Assembly (NCBI GenBank): GCA_963575645.1
Contig: OY754470.1
Span: forward strand, 6,580,501-6,644,500
Direction of reading: 5' to 3'
Length of the DNA stretch: 64,000 bases
Source of the DNA: Xanthostigma xanthostigma
Taxonomy: Eukaryota; Arthropoda; Insecta; Raphidioptera; Raphidiidae
Shown here: piece by piece, positions 22,926-34,269 of the stretch
How positions within the stretch are numbered: position 1 is the stretch's first letter
Layout: the number at the start of each line of letters is the position of its first letter
The notes under the pieces: generated by a model
The model's database searches: none
What the model was told of the DNA's origin: nothing
Seen by the model: the letters and a program-made list of their open reading frames with translations, nothing else
Position numbers and translations under genes: made by a program

Positions 22926-23320
22926 CACTGCTTGGACTTCTGCTGGCCGGTAGATTGGGTACGAAGCTGGAAATGACGTCACTGCGGGCTCGCCTGCTAG
23001 CTCACAAGATAGGTTTAAAAATTAGAACAGAGGTTCGCTACTAGGTATGACCAAGAACCAATCAGAAAGGAGTATCTTGTCACGTGGGCCACAAACCAAA
23101 ATGACATCATTCTGCTCAGTCAGACAACAGACACGTTTTGCTCTGTGTTTATATTTGAACTGTCACTGCGCGCGCACCAGATTTATTCACAAAACTAGCT
23201 TGAAAAGACGTCTCGTGTGAAGCGAGCACATAACAGCAATCAAGAAAATCAGCGCTAGAAAACTAGTAGGCAAATCTAGCAAGGAATCTAGCAGCGTTTC
23301 TAGCCTCGTGCGCAGTGGCC
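22926..23320 (-). mobile_element. MITE with GGCCGCTG-type ends, inverted copy
   Basis: Reverse-orientation match to 13261-13694: TTCTGCTGGCCGGTAG at its left, TCTAGCCTCGTGCGCAGTGG at its right. The distal left terminus is eroded. Confidence 0.75.
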
Positions 23321-23517
23321 TTTAGGAAATAAAAGTTCGCTATTGACCCTAGCTGTTGAGCGTCTATAATCTAGAGTATTTAAAAAAGAGACAGATCTAA
23401 AAATAACACTTTTCAGAATTATTCGGTCTAGCAATAACAAGTCCTTAAAGAACCGGCTCTAAAAGAACATGTTTTTGAAAAAGCCGGGACTTAAATTTTA
23501 TTAAAAAACCTGACAGG

Positions 23518-23594
23518 TTTTACGCTTTTCAGTGACCCTTTTTTAAAGGTGGTTACAATACCTTTAAAAAAGGGTCACTGAAAAGCGTAAAAAA
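23518..23594. repeat. Perfect hairpin, about 30-bp arms
   Basis: ACGCTTTTCAGTGACCC and TTTTTTAAAGGT are complemented by ACCTTTAAAAAAGGGTCACT and GAAAAGCGT, with a loop of about ten bases. Confidence 0.88.
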
Positions 23595-23910
23595 ATAAAG
23601 TTTTGAAGTCGGTGCCAATTTAAATACTGTAAAATGTTATGTTCATTAAATTTGCACTGACCTAAAAACGTTCATTATTTTATACCTTTTATTTAAAAAC
23701 GTACTTTAATGTTATTTTTATTTTTAGCGGCTTAATCTAAAAAAGATATTTTATTTTCTTAACATTTAAACCAAATTTTATTTTTAGTCAATCAATCATT
23801 ACTCTGCGGTCAATTTCTACTAGTTGCGGTCTTTCAGGTTGAATAAAGAGCTAAAATATTTGTGGTAATTTTTTTTCGCAAAAATCTCGCCTTCCGATGA
23901 TTTCATAATA

Positions 23911-24126
23911 AAATATAGTTTAAAAAAAACTAAAAAACACGCTTTATATCGGACTAAAAAGTAAAAAATAATTGTTTTAAAATAAGCTTAAAAAGCGTGG
24001 GGCGCTTTGTTCCACATTTTCGTACATCGAGCGCCCAACGCTTTTTAAGCTTATTTTAAAACAATTATTTTTTACTTTTTAGTCCGATATAAAGCGTGTT
24101 TTTTAGTTTTTTTTAAACTATATTTT
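23911..24126. repeat. Perfect 88-bp inverted repeat (AAACACGCTTTA family)
   Basis: The left arm (23911 to about 23998, including AACACGCTTTATATCGGAC) is matched base for base by the right arm, with a loop of about 40 bp. No mismatch was found on reading both arms, so the arms are either young or kept identical by gene conversion. Related to the arms of the element at 14547-15280. Confidence 0.9.
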
Positions 24127-24138
24127 ATTTTTCACTTT

Positions 24139-24715
24139 TTAGTTTGAGGATCTATAAAAGAATTTATTAATCCTGGGGGTCCTAATAAGGATAATGGGAA
24201 ACTGTTATCAAATTATTGCATTGTCATCGGTCCTTGATACGTATGCAAAGTTTCAAATTAATCAGACTTTGGGAAATTGGTGAAAATTATGCTCAAAGAT
24301 TCCGTTACGGACATACATACATAGTTACAACCCAAACTAATATAAAGCGTTTAATAATAAGGATAATGGGAAACTGTTATCAAATTATTGCATTGTCATC
24401 GGTCCTTGATACGTATGCAAAGTTTCAAATTAATCAGACTTCGGGAAATTGGTGAAAATAAAGCGTTTACTACAGAGGATCTATAAAAGAATTTATTAAT
24501 CCTGGGGGTCCTAATAAGGATAATGGGAAACTGTTATCAAATTATTGCATTGTCATCGGTCCTTGATACGTATGCAAAGTTTCAAATTAATCAGACTTCG
24601 GGAAATTGGTGAAAATTATGCTCAAAGATTCCGTTACGGACATACATACATAGTTAGTTACATACATACATAGTTAGTTACAACCCAAACTAATATAAAG
24701 CGTTTAAAAAGATAA
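24139..24715. repeat. Tandem duplications of the same family's body
   Basis: Three copies of a segment containing AATGGGAAACTGTTATCAAA and GGTCCTTGATACGTATGCAA (about 24195, 24364 and 24517). Two of them continue into TCCGTTACGGACATACATAC. Apparent frames through it are artefacts of the repetition. Confidence 0.85.
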
Positions 24716-25186
24716 AGATTCACTCAACAACTATGTCAGATATTTAGACAAATAATCCATCTTACATTTTTTCACCTGAACAAAAACAGACGGATTTAGA
24801 ATGAGTCACATTTTAATGCAATTATCATTGAACTAACGCCAGGTAAGAAAAACACCGTCTCATGTTTACCCAAATATTTTAAAATATTATACAGCACTTT
24901 GTTAAAAGAGAGGAATGTCCGCAGCAGTTTATTATTCTGTGTGAAGAATTATGTGTATTTGGTCGAGGATTAAAAAAAAAAGAAATAATAAGGCGGCAAC
25001 CATACAATTTATAAACAGGACATCATTCTGAGTCATGTAAGATCAGAGACACCCGCTATTAATTTTACCTTTATATATTTCGCACAATAAAAACTATATT
25101 TATAGCTTTGGTGGTTACAGTATTTCATTTTGTAAATTGGGGTTTTAGAGCAGCGGTTTTACGTGTGCTTTATGCAAAATGTTATA
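24716..25186. other. Unassigned A+T-rich stretch
   Basis: Nothing recognised. Confidence 0.4.
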
Positions 25187-25337
25187 CAGTATGTAAACGC
25201 GTAAGGTACACATAGGGATATTAGCATTGGGAAATAATACTTGGATCAAAGTTAGCCATGACTGCATTAATTGCTATTTCTATTGAATTATCGTGGTAAT
25301 CTTGAGGATTTCTATTTTATTTTTATTTTACTTGACT

Positions 25338-25919
25338 TTTTGACGTGATAACGTCTTATAAATTGATGAAACACCGGCTGCACGCACGAAAAAGAGTAAC
25401 GTTCCGCAAGCGAGAGCGCGATATAAGCGATAGTCTCTCTCTTCTCGCGTGACGTCAGAGAGTAGTGTGCGTTCAACATTTTTTTCGGCTGTTCCAGCGA
25501 AAGCTACATCTGACAGATGGCCAGATAAATTATACGGTTTGTTAACAAATATATAATAATATATATATGTTACCGGCCAAACCCGATTTCAGGACAAACT
25601 AGTTTGGCCTACTATTCTTACTAGGACAAACTAGTTTGGCCTAGGCCAAACTGGTTAGTAGAACTAGTTTGGTCTAGGCCAAACTAGTTTGTCCTGAAAT
25701 CGGGTTTGGCCGGTAACATATACATTCTTTTAAATGTCTTTTATAATTGCTTAAAAATATGTATTTTGATTTGGTTAATCAAATTATTAGTCGGTAAAAA
25801 TATAGTTTGACAGCTACTAAAATTTAGGTTATGTATTATTAAATATGATATTCGAGCGGAATACGTTATCACGTAAAACTATCGTCCGTAAACCGACTTT
25901 ACAGACAACCAATTTTTTT
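25338..25919 (-). mobile_element. 'GGTTGTCTG' family TIR element, copy D, nested
   Basis: Begins GACGTGATAACGTCTTATAA and ends CTTTACAGACAACCAATTTT, the reverse of the ends at 573-1147. It lies inside the mariner remnant and is itself interrupted by the foldback at 25568-25718. The G+C-rich AAGCGAGAGCGCGATATAAG segment belongs to this family's interior. Confidence 0.78.
25568..25718. mobile_element. TGTTAC foldback element P1 (151 bp)
   Basis: TGTTACCGGCCAAACCCG at the left and CGGGTTTGGCCGGTAACA at the right are perfect inverted termini. TATA lies outside both. The arms contain repeated copies of the palindromic core AAACTAGTTTGG. Related ends occur at 37478-37680 and 38095-38638. Non-coding. 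Confidence 0.75.
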
Positions 25920-26731
25920 AATAATAAAAAGCTCTTATAAGTTATTATTTTAATTTTTTTGTACAAAAATAATACAAAAAAACAACTCCATCTGTTTGGA
26001 AACATTTCATTCAAAAATTATCTGACTGGTATGAAGTATGCGCGTTGGTAAATCAGTGACTCAATGTCTTTAGGTTCAACACGAATAGGCGGAGATATTT
26101 GATCTCGCACCATATTTAAGTATTTTTGGGAATTTAATGTCCCATTAATAAAAAAATCCGATTACGTTGTAATCATTTGAATATTTTCTTCGGTAGTATA
26201 CACATTCATTTTCCAAAAGAATATTATCTGCTTAACTTACAAACTGCACGATGACCAAAAATTTCAAAAATGTCATCTCGTCTCTTACGAAGCCCTACTC
26301 AAACATTGTTCCTTACTCAAATAAACTCTCAAAAGCTAGAGAGATATCGTTGAATGACTGAATTGTCAGCGTTTTCTGTTGGCATCAGAGAGAAGTCCGT
26401 GAAGCCACGTAATCAGGCGTGTTATTATTACGGCGTAAGGATGGCCTATTTAAACGACAAAATACAATGGTTGAGTTGTCTTTACGGTGCCGTATTTGAA
26501 GAGCTATGTAATCACCACTAATCATACACAGATTGCGTAGCGTGTAAAAGCCATTGTCACTTACAGTCATCCTCTCTCTACATCTCTCTTCTCTCACAGC
26601 ACGCCGAGCAAAAGCCCTATCTTAATTCAACGTGTGCATGATCTATGTGATGTGTACATTGGTAATGAGGCGGAGTACCACACAGTATTGTGTTTGTCAG
26701 TGGCGTACATCGCAAATGGGGCTTCATTCCG

Positions 26732-27060
26732 GGTACCAATATTTTACCATTCCAAATATATCCATGACTACTTATTATTTGTTATTATTACCATTCCAAA
26801 ATTTCCAGCCCACAAGTGGGGAACTAGTTTAGATCAAAAATCACTTTTCAAAAATTTTACATCTTTCCGTTTTGAGGTCCCCCGAATCCAAAAAACATAT
26901 TTTTGGAAAAACTCTGTGCGTCTGTTAGTCTGTGAACACGATACAGGTCAAACGGATGAACGAATTGAAATCAAATTTTGGGAGGATGTTTGGTATGCAA
27001 ATATGAAGAGCCTTATTGTTTTTGGGGAAAATCGGCGCATGCGCAAAACAAATTTATTTT
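26732..27060 (+). repeat. Dispersed repeat block X, copy 1
   Basis: Contains GGTCCCCCGAATCCAAAAAA, CTGTGCGTCTGTTAGTCTGT and ACAGGTCAAACGGATGAACG, then TTTGGTATGCAAATATGAAG. The same order is found at 58335-58660 (+), 28345-28600 (-) and 60955-61246 (-), with a fragment near 650. The 168-codon frame spanning 26634-27140 runs through this repeat and is not a gene. Confidence 0.8.
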
Positions 27061-27496
27061 CAATCCGTGAAACTTTATATCCGTATCCTGTTAACAAACT
27101 AGAAGCCTCTAAAAAACGAACAAAGTTGCAACAACAATAGAGATCCGTTAAACCCTTTGAGTATGGAACCCTAAAAGGGTTAATATTGACTGTTACCAAA
27201 AAAAAAAAAAATACAATAATTCACCTATAATAACAACTTGAAGCACCCGCTACTGCGGTATATCGAGGTAAGGGGATTATCCACCCATAGAACTTTATTA
27301 TAGGTACTAGAGAATTATATTGAATGTTACATAGTTACAAAACACTGGAACAGTTCGTGATGAATAAACAAATAACTTAATCCTGAATTAATGTACAAAA
27401 TAATAAGCGGGGAGTGTATTACTTAAACCTGCGCATGGTTGAAGTCAGGAATATAACTCAGAAATGGTTTTACGTAATTAGAATATTTATATTATA

Positions 27497-28102
27497 CTAG
27501 CGGTCCCGTCCGGTTTCACCCGGGTGTAAAAGAACGAATGGGGAAGGAAGCGACATGAGTACACACATTCATCTTAGTTTACCGAGATGAATGTTGTGTC
27601 CAAATTTCATGATGATCGGAGTTATCGTTCAAAAGTTTTTGTCGATAAAGAGCAGTATTTATACTTTTTTTAACTAATAATTTTTTTTTAATTAATTAAA
27701 TAAAATTAAAATAAATTTAAATGTAAGCCTTAGAAGAAAGCAATGTAAAAAATAAAAAAAAAAATAAAAATATATTCACCCAACGTGGGGCTCGAACCCA
27801 CGACCCTGGTATTGACAGTCTTGTGCTCTACCGATTGCGCTAGCCGGCGTTGTATTCTTTCATCGCTAATATGAGTATACTTAGTGCATTTCACCTGAAT
27901 AGAAGCTTATTTTTTAGATACATTTGGAACATTTTTCATTAATGCTCCGCTTCTAATGGTCGTAGCCTGATTTTATATAGCCTACAGCCTTCCTCGATAA
28001 ATGAGCTATCCAACAAAAAACATTTTTTCAATTTGAACCAGTAGTTCCTGACATTAGCGCGTTCAAACAAACAAACTCTTCAGCTTTATATATTAGTATA
28101 GA
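27497..28102 (-). mobile_element. Helitron family 3 carrying a tRNA-Lys-like insert
   Basis: The minus strand starts TCTATACTAATATATAAAGC, continues GAACGCGCTAATGTCAGGAA, and ends CACCCGGGTGAAACCGGACG then GGACCGCTAG and T. That is a complete TC...CTAG element. Compared with the 326-bp copy at 32676-33001 it holds about 280 additional bases. Those include the tRNA-like segment at 27776-27848. Non-coding. Confidence 0.82.
27776..27848 (-). pseudogene. tRNA-Lys-like pseudogene inside a Helitron
   Basis: On the minus strand the D-arm region TAGCGCAATCGGTAGAGC (A-box-like) and the T-arm GTGGGTTCGAGCCCCAC (perfect 5-bp stem, B box GGTTCGAGCC) closely resemble insect tRNA-Lys. The anticodon stem no longer pairs and the loop reads CTGTCAA instead of CTCTTAA. 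The acceptor stem has several mismatches. It is therefore a decayed tRNA or tRNA-derived SINE head, not a working tRNA gene. Confidence 0.72.
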
Positions 28103-28344
28103 TTTATAGGTATACCATTTCGTTTCAGCTAATTTTGAGACAGCTCGTATGTAGGTAGTATAAAAGACACAATGGACATAGAGGTAAGACGGTGTTTTGT
28201 ATTTTAATATGTAAGTATTTTGTATATTTGTGTGTGGGCTGTACTTGTAAACACTTAACACTACGTGCTCAAGTGTGGGAGATATCAACACTTCATATCT
28301 GTTCACAAGGCCACACGGCTTATGTAGAATTTTCGACATTTTTT

Positions 28345-28600
28345 CTATCCTCAAAAAAAAGTTTTATTTTTCGTATAACAGAATACGTCCAAATAGTTTT
28401 TTTAAACAGATTCTCTCTTCATATTTGCATACCAAACATCCTCCCAAAATTTGGTTTCAATCCGCTCATCCATTTGACCTGTATCGTGCTCATAGACTAA
28501 CAGACGCACAGAAATACGTTTTTTGGATTCGGGGGACCTCAAAACGAAAAGATATTGTAAAATTTTGAAAAGTGATTCCTAACCTAAACTAGTAGATCAA
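28345..28600 (-). repeat. Dispersed repeat block X, copy 2
   Basis: Reverse-orientation match to 26732-27060 (CTTCATATTTGCATACCAAA, GACCTGTATCGTGCTCATAG, GATTCGGGGGACCTCAAAAC). It forms an inverted pair with copy 1, about 1.3 kb apart. Confidence 0.8.
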
Positions 28601-29049
28601 ACATTTGCAATAAGCCACTTTGCCTTGCGACCTCAGACACTAAAATTCTACTGGTTGTTTGTTTTAATTGCATTTGCTGCAACTGATGTACAAATCGGAC
28701 TAGATCTCTTTAAAATATGCATTATTCATAAATAGCATCATGTTAATTTAAATAAATAGTGATTAATTTTCGAAACCGTGAAATAATTTATCGCACGCTA
28801 TATTTCAAAATACGTATAAGCACAAACTCACAAACTGCATGCTGGCAAATACAGCTAGCAAATTATATCGTTTTATTTATAGTAGTTTCCATGTTACATG
28901 TCGAACATGGGGCTAAAGCAAAAAAAAACATCTTTGAACGTTCAAATATTGAATACGGTGTGTTGAACGCGTTGAATAAAAATATATTTTACATGTTAAA
29001 AGTTATATAGCTCTATCTCCTTTCCTACTGACTTAAAGAAAAAAATAAA

Positions 29050-29138
29050 ATAAAATGTAATAAATGCCATTTTGTCACTTTAAAATAAAATTCTCGAATT
29101 TTATTTTAAGTGACAAAATGGCATTTATTAGATTTTAT
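29050..29138. repeat. Near-perfect inverted repeat, about 42-bp arms
   Basis: TAATAAATGCCATTTTGTCA and following AAATAAAATT are matched by AATTTTATTT and TGACAAAATGGCATTTATTA, with only three bases at the centre. Confidence 0.88.
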
Positions 29139-29269
29139 TATTATTTTAACAAAAAAGTTTTTATTTTTAACAAGCAAGTTGCTGATGAAGTCATAATTAA
29201 ATGACAAAACGTCCAATTTAATAAAATCTAATTCAAGTTTATCAACCTTTCCAACTTCCTACGATTTAA

Positions 29270-29400
29270 TAAATAAAATTATCGACCAATTTTCCAGACA
29301 ATATATTAACAAAAAATATAATTAATACATTAACGCTTCAATCCGGATTTTATTTATTGAAGAGTTCTAATCAGACGTTAATCAAAGATTTGAATTTTCC
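29270..29400 (+). mobile_element. Penelope-like terminal fragment
   Basis: AAATTATCGACCAATTTTCC, then TTTATTGAAGAGTTCTAATC and AGACGTTAATCAAAGATTTG: the same tail as 3616-3760 and 62960-63030. Confidence 0.65.
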
Positions 29401-30147
29401 TACGATTTATCTAAATAATAAAAATATGTTTTCAAAAAGTATCTTATTTAAAAAAAGTATTTAGAAGATACGCATTTAGTATTTAGTATTTCAAATACCA
29501 TTTCCAAAAGTATCTTGTATCTGATATCTCAAATACTTTACTTATAGAAGTATCTTGTAACTTGCATTTCAGATACTTTTTATGAGGTATCTTGTACATC
29601 TCTGAATGCGAACAATCTGGACGTCTTCCTAAACCACTGAACGTGTGGATAATAATCTTATCCATAAATTTTTAAAATAACAGTTAACTTTTTGTCACAC
29701 ATAAATTTATACCTTGACAAGGAAATACATCGGTCTAAATAACATTCCATGTTATTCTCAATAAATCACTTTCAATATTGCAGTTTATTAGCCAACTCTC
29801 GTACAATTTTAGGCGCCGTTTTTTCACTCCCTTTTGTAACACAAAAAAAAAACTCCGTTGTACATAATATAAAAGTTACACGAGAATGAATGAATATACG
29901 ACTAGGAGAGTAGAAGCCTGAGGGTGTACAATGTATGACATGGAGGTTGGGAGGGTTTATTCTGTAATATAGAGATATATACGCCGGCGTTCACCCATCC
30001 TTAGGTCCACACAATTTACACATACCTACGTATACAATTTACACTTAAATACTTGCCCATAGTACGCCTCTTCGAAACCAGTGCCGTATTTTTAAATTAA
30101 TAAACCGTAGCATTAATCAGGATCATTCAATTTTACGCGACTTTGAA

Positions 30148-30950
30148 AGATCAAAAGTATTTTTTGAAGTAAAACTTCTTTAGGGAAGTAAGCTGGTAAA
30201 TGCCTGACGAAATCGTTTACGGATGTGCATCATATCGCGATGCCTGACAAAATCGTTTACGGAAGAGATATAAGTTAGTGAGTGCGACAAAGACGGAGCA
30301 TCAATACAACTATTTGACGTTTAAAATGAAAACAACTGTTTTTGAAGTGAAAACGTCTTTAGCGGCGTTGTACACTTTTTTTGTAATGGGTAAAAAATGT
30401 TAAACTCGCGTCAGATCGAAAATTCGTAAGCCCTGATCGAAAATGCGTAAGACCTGATCGAAAATGCGTAAGACCTGATCGAAAATTCGTAAGACGAAAA
30501 CTTTTGTACACTTTCTTTGTAATGGGTAAAAAATGTTAAACTCGCGTCAGATCGAAAATTCGTAAGACCTGATCGAAAATGCGTAAGACCTGATCGAAAA
30601 TGCGTAAGACCTGATCGAAAATTCGTAAGACGAAAACTTTTGTACACTTTTTTTGTAATGGGTAAAAAATGTTAAACTCGCGTCAGATCGAAAATTCGTA
30701 AGACCTGATCGAAAATTCGTAAGACGAAAACTTTTGTACACTTTTTTTGTAATGGGTAAAAAATGTTAAACTCGCGTCAGGACACGTGATCTGATCGAAA
30801 ATTCGTAAGACGAAAACTTTTGTACACTTTTTTTGTAATGGGTAAAAAATGTTAAACTCGCGTCAGGACACATGACCTGATCGAAAATTCGTAAGACGTT
30901 AATATTCAAGTTTTCACTTCTGCCGGCCTCCCGGAGTGCAACCCGTCTTT
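30148..30950. mobile_element. Repeat element expanded by a higher-order tandem array
   Basis: An outer element runs from GAAGTGAAAACGTCTTTAGC (about 30336) to GTTTTCACTTCTGCCGGC (about 30910), with a related opening near 30160. Its core unit, GTACACTTTTTTTGTAATGG to GTAAGACG, is repeated five times. Each unit carries 4, 4, 2, 1 and 1 copies, in that order, of a 21-bp subunit (CTGATCGAAAATGCGTAAGA). A single-unit relative lies at 36985-37195. Minus-strand frames of 64-78 codons through it read FRSGLTH repeats and are by-products of a period divisible by three. Confidence 0.85.
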
Positions 30951-30999
30951 TTTTTGTATCAAAAACACATTTCATCGAATTTTGCTGCATTTTGTAACG

Positions 31000-32630
31000 G
31001 GAAATAATGTAGGTTAGTTAATAAATCCTTTTAAATGTATTACAAATTATGCTAATAAATATATATACATATATTGCCTATTAATTAATCAAAAATTATA
31101 ATTTTGTAGATATGCGCTACAGAGTGAGGTTATATTGTGTTCGATAAAGTTTGAGATGAACCAACTGCATATTATTGTTCGTTTATTTTATTTATTTATT
31201 TATTTTTATTTGTAAATTTATGAATTCAACCTGAGTTAATTTGAGGTATTTACGCTATTCTTAATAAATATATTTAAAATAATTATGCCAGGAAGAAGTC
31301 GTACTTCAGTCGTGTGGTCTAAAGCACACTCGCTTTTATTCATGACACTCCGTAAAAATGCTGCTTTTCATGCCTGTACAGCGGTTGTAAAACGTCCTAT
31401 GAGCGTTCTTATGTGCGAGAATTTTTGAAAAATTTTGTCTCGATAAATCAACAGCCATCTTTAGTAGAGTAGCGTAAATGATGTTTCTGCAGTGATTAAA
31501 AGGCAACCAAGTAAGCGAAAACACAATAGAATTCTTAGGTTATGTTTCACCAAATGTGAACTGATTCAAGTTCCCGTTTGATTATATTTTATGGAGTAAA
31601 AAAAGTTATTAATCCGAGAAGAAAATTTTGACCGCATGAACATATTCTTCTACATAAACCGGAGACATCCCGAGGAGTCCGGGTCTGGTTCGCGGGCATA
31701 TATTTTAACAATGGAACCTTACATGGTCCTTACATCTACCTTTCTCACTAAGTTTCTGTTCTTAAAGAGCCTCCGGTTACCTGACACGTTAAACATTTCT
31801 CATGATAAAGTGATACATTTTTATGTCCTATTTATTTTTTCCCACTTTCGTTTATGATTTATTACGACCGTTTTATGTGTTCCGCAGTAAAATTTTTGTT
31901 GTTAAGACATAAAAACCATTCCTCAATTCCGTTCCTTCTTAAAGAAGTCAAGCTTTATTACGTCACTGTACGCCTGACCTTACCTTACTGTAATTTGCGT
32001 TTCGCTAAAAAAATCTTTACTGACTTCTCAACTTTGATATCATTGAGCATAATTCTAGTTTGTAAGATTACATTGTACGTAGTTTAGAGGTAATAATTAG
32101 AATTGGGTATTTACTGTACTTGCCTATTTGTTTTGTCACGGCGCGTGTCAATTTTGGTTTTGGCATGTTGAACGGCGCCGTGAAATAAAGGAAAAAATAT
32201 GTTTTTTGTCTGAAAAAAGGCAGTAGGTTTTAAAAGGTTGAAATAGAATGTGTTAAAATAAGCTGTGAAAAAGTGCTGAAATATTTCCTTTAAACCACAT
32301 CAGGGAGAATCTGGAGTACTTGGTGATCTACCGATCCAAATTTCTTTTGCATGTGTCGTTTAATTGATTATTTTTCACTTTGTCAATTCCAATCACATTA
32401 AGATATCAGAAATTTTCTGTGTGTACATTCTAAGATATCTTGTTCACAACAATTTTATAATAAAACATTCAAAATAAATATTTTAAATTGTTTATTAATT
32501 TTATTAAAATTTATTTATTTAATTGTCTCAATACTTAGCACAAATAGTTTAAATTATATTACGAGACGATTAGGTACGTGAGCTTATCCGAAAAAGTCCA
32601 AAGTTAATCGTTTCAAGTTTAAAATTTTAC
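31000..32630. other. Unassigned non-coding region
   Basis: No terminal repeats, RNA genes or recognisable coding sequence. Frames of 60-77 codons at 31336-31524, 31636-31857 and 31854-32087 show no known domain. Confidence 0.4.
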
Positions 32631-33057
32631 TCCAATTGGGTGACGAGGCCATTCCAACAAAAGTGTTGATATTTGATATAATATATAAAGCTGAAGACTT
32701 TGTTTATTTGTTTGGTTGAACGCGCTAATCTCAGGAACTACTGATTCGAATTGAATTTTTTTTTGTATAGCCCATTTATAGAGGAAGGCTATAGGCTATA
32801 TAGTATCACGCTACGACCAATAGAAGCGGAGCATCAATGACAAATGTTGCAAAATGTAACTCAAAATTTGTCCGTTCGACAAAAATTTTGAACGGTAACT
32901 TCGATCATCATGAAAGGACACAACATTCATCTCGGCAAACTCATGTTCCTCCCTTCCCATTCGTTTTTTTGCACCCGGGTGAAACCGGGCGGGACCGCTA
33001 GTTTGATATACAATTGAAAATAAAATTTCTGATATCGCGTTAAGTGACGCAGGTAAT
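32631..33057 (+). mobile_element. Helitron family 4 3' end interrupted by a family 3 Helitron
   Basis: CAATTGGGTGACGAGGCCAT and GTTGATATTTGATA (to about 32675) resume after 33001 as CAATTGAAAATAAAATTTCT and ATATCGCGTTAAGTGACGC. Together they match the family 4 end at 60618-60717. The interrupting sequence is the family 3 element at 32676-33001. Confidence 0.68.
32676..33001 (+). mobile_element. Helitron family 3, compact copy
   Basis: Starts near AATATATAAAGCTGAAGACT, continues GAACGCGCTAATCTCAGGAA and GGAAGGCTATAGGCTATATA, ends CACCCGGGTGAAACCGGGCG, GGACCGCTAG, T. The first bases (normally TC) have mutated. It gives the unexpanded form of the element at 27497-28102. Confidence 0.78.
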
Positions 33058-33887
33058 GGCTAACTTCAAAAAGGTTAATGTTTTATTAATTTTTTCTAAG
33101 AGCAATTATGACGAGAAACAATGAAAAATCGGTCAAATAGATACTAATTTTGTTATTGTAATTCGAATGTTCCCGAAACTTTTCTTATTAAATATTTGTT
33201 TAAAAATCCATTATAAAAGGGTTGATCATTTCGTCATCTTATCTGTTTCGCGTAAAAACTTTTTTCATAAAAATATGCTAATAAGAATACATTGCTTTAA
33301 ATAAATTAGTTTCATGTACACACGGTGCGGTAATATTATGTAGCAACATATACCATGTGTTCAAGAAGTCTACGACTTACATAATATGAGCCAAGATTGA
33401 GATTGGCAGCTTCTACTGATAATTGAATCATTTACACAACTGATTATTTCGTTGTCTGATATAGAGCATAAATAAAAATATATTCTTCTGAATGAACTCG
33501 TTCTGAAATTTTAAAACCCACTCACCCAAATGTCTCCATAAATGCGTTAAAATCTTACGAACAAATTCTCTAACTGAAATTTTGTATGAAGGATTAATTA
33601 ATGTAGTACCTACTTAAAAAATATCTATGTAAAAAAATGTTTAACATATTTCGTGCCTTTTTTACCCATCGATTGTAATAAAGCTCAAAACAAGATCATA
33701 CTCAAAAAGAGAGTTCGATTAAAAAAACAAAAACATTACATCCCAATTCACAACAATGTTGATTCCATGTCAAACAGATTAAAATATTTGAAAAGTCAAA
33801 ATTGTTTAGTAGTATAAAAAAACAATGACGGCGCTTTTCGTCGAAGGTTGCGTAAAAAAATAAAAATTGGGGTGGTGGGGGTATAAA
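33058..33887. other. Unassigned A+T-rich stretch
   Basis: Nothing recognised on either strand. Confidence 0.4.
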
Positions 33888-34269
33888 AAACATCATTCAC
33901 TGGCCAGTTTTGACAAGCATAATATTCATATTCTTACGGGGAAACGAATCATTATCGTCAGTTCTTTTTATGAAGAACAAAAACAGAATATTGTTAGGAG
34001 TACGATTGCGAATTCCTGTTGTAGATCAATAACACGGGCCCAACATCTTCACCCTGCAGTACTCAGTACCATTGTATAAAAACATCATTCACGGGCCAGT
34101 TTTAACAGGCATAACATTCATATTCTGACGGGGGAAACGAATCACTAAAGTCAGTTCTTTTTATAAAGAAAATAAACAGAATATTGTTAGGAGTACGATT
34201 GCGAATTCCTGTTGTAGATCAATAACACGGGTCCAACATCTTCACCTTGCGGTACTCAGTGCCATTGTA
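33888..34269. repeat. Direct duplication, about 190-bp unit x2
   Basis: Two adjacent units beginning CATTCACTGGCCAGTTTTGA and CATTCACGGGCCAGTTTTAA share TTAGGAGTACGATTGCGAAT and TGTAGATCAATAACACGGG. The 70-codon frame in the first unit is interrupted in the second, so coding is unlikely. Confidence 0.85.

Larger units (their letters stand above)
25187..26226 (-). mobile_element. Tc1/mariner-type element, copy 2, split by nested insertion
   Basis: Left end CAGTATGTAAACGCGTAAGG after TA (25185-25186). It matches the copy at 12612-13160 up to about 25337 and again from about 25920 to 26226. The transposase trace NEMFPNRW is readable on the minus strand at about 25990-26014. The right TIR is missing. 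The middle is the nested element at 25338-25919. Confidence 0.82.

Noticed and set aside
26634-27140. 168-codon plus-strand frame, the longest after the glypican
   Set aside because: Most of it overlaps a dispersed repeat found three more times with broken frames; no recognisable domain.
27776-27848. Functional tRNA gene
   Set aside because: The anticodon stem does not pair and the acceptor stem is degraded.
30411-30900. CRISPR-like array of regular repeats
   Set aside because: No constant-length unique spacers; eukaryotic context; a simple nested tandem repeat explains it.
30411-30990. Repeat protein of FRSGLTH units
   Set aside because: The 21-bp subunit keeps any frame open; no start context or homologue, and the array sits in a TE.
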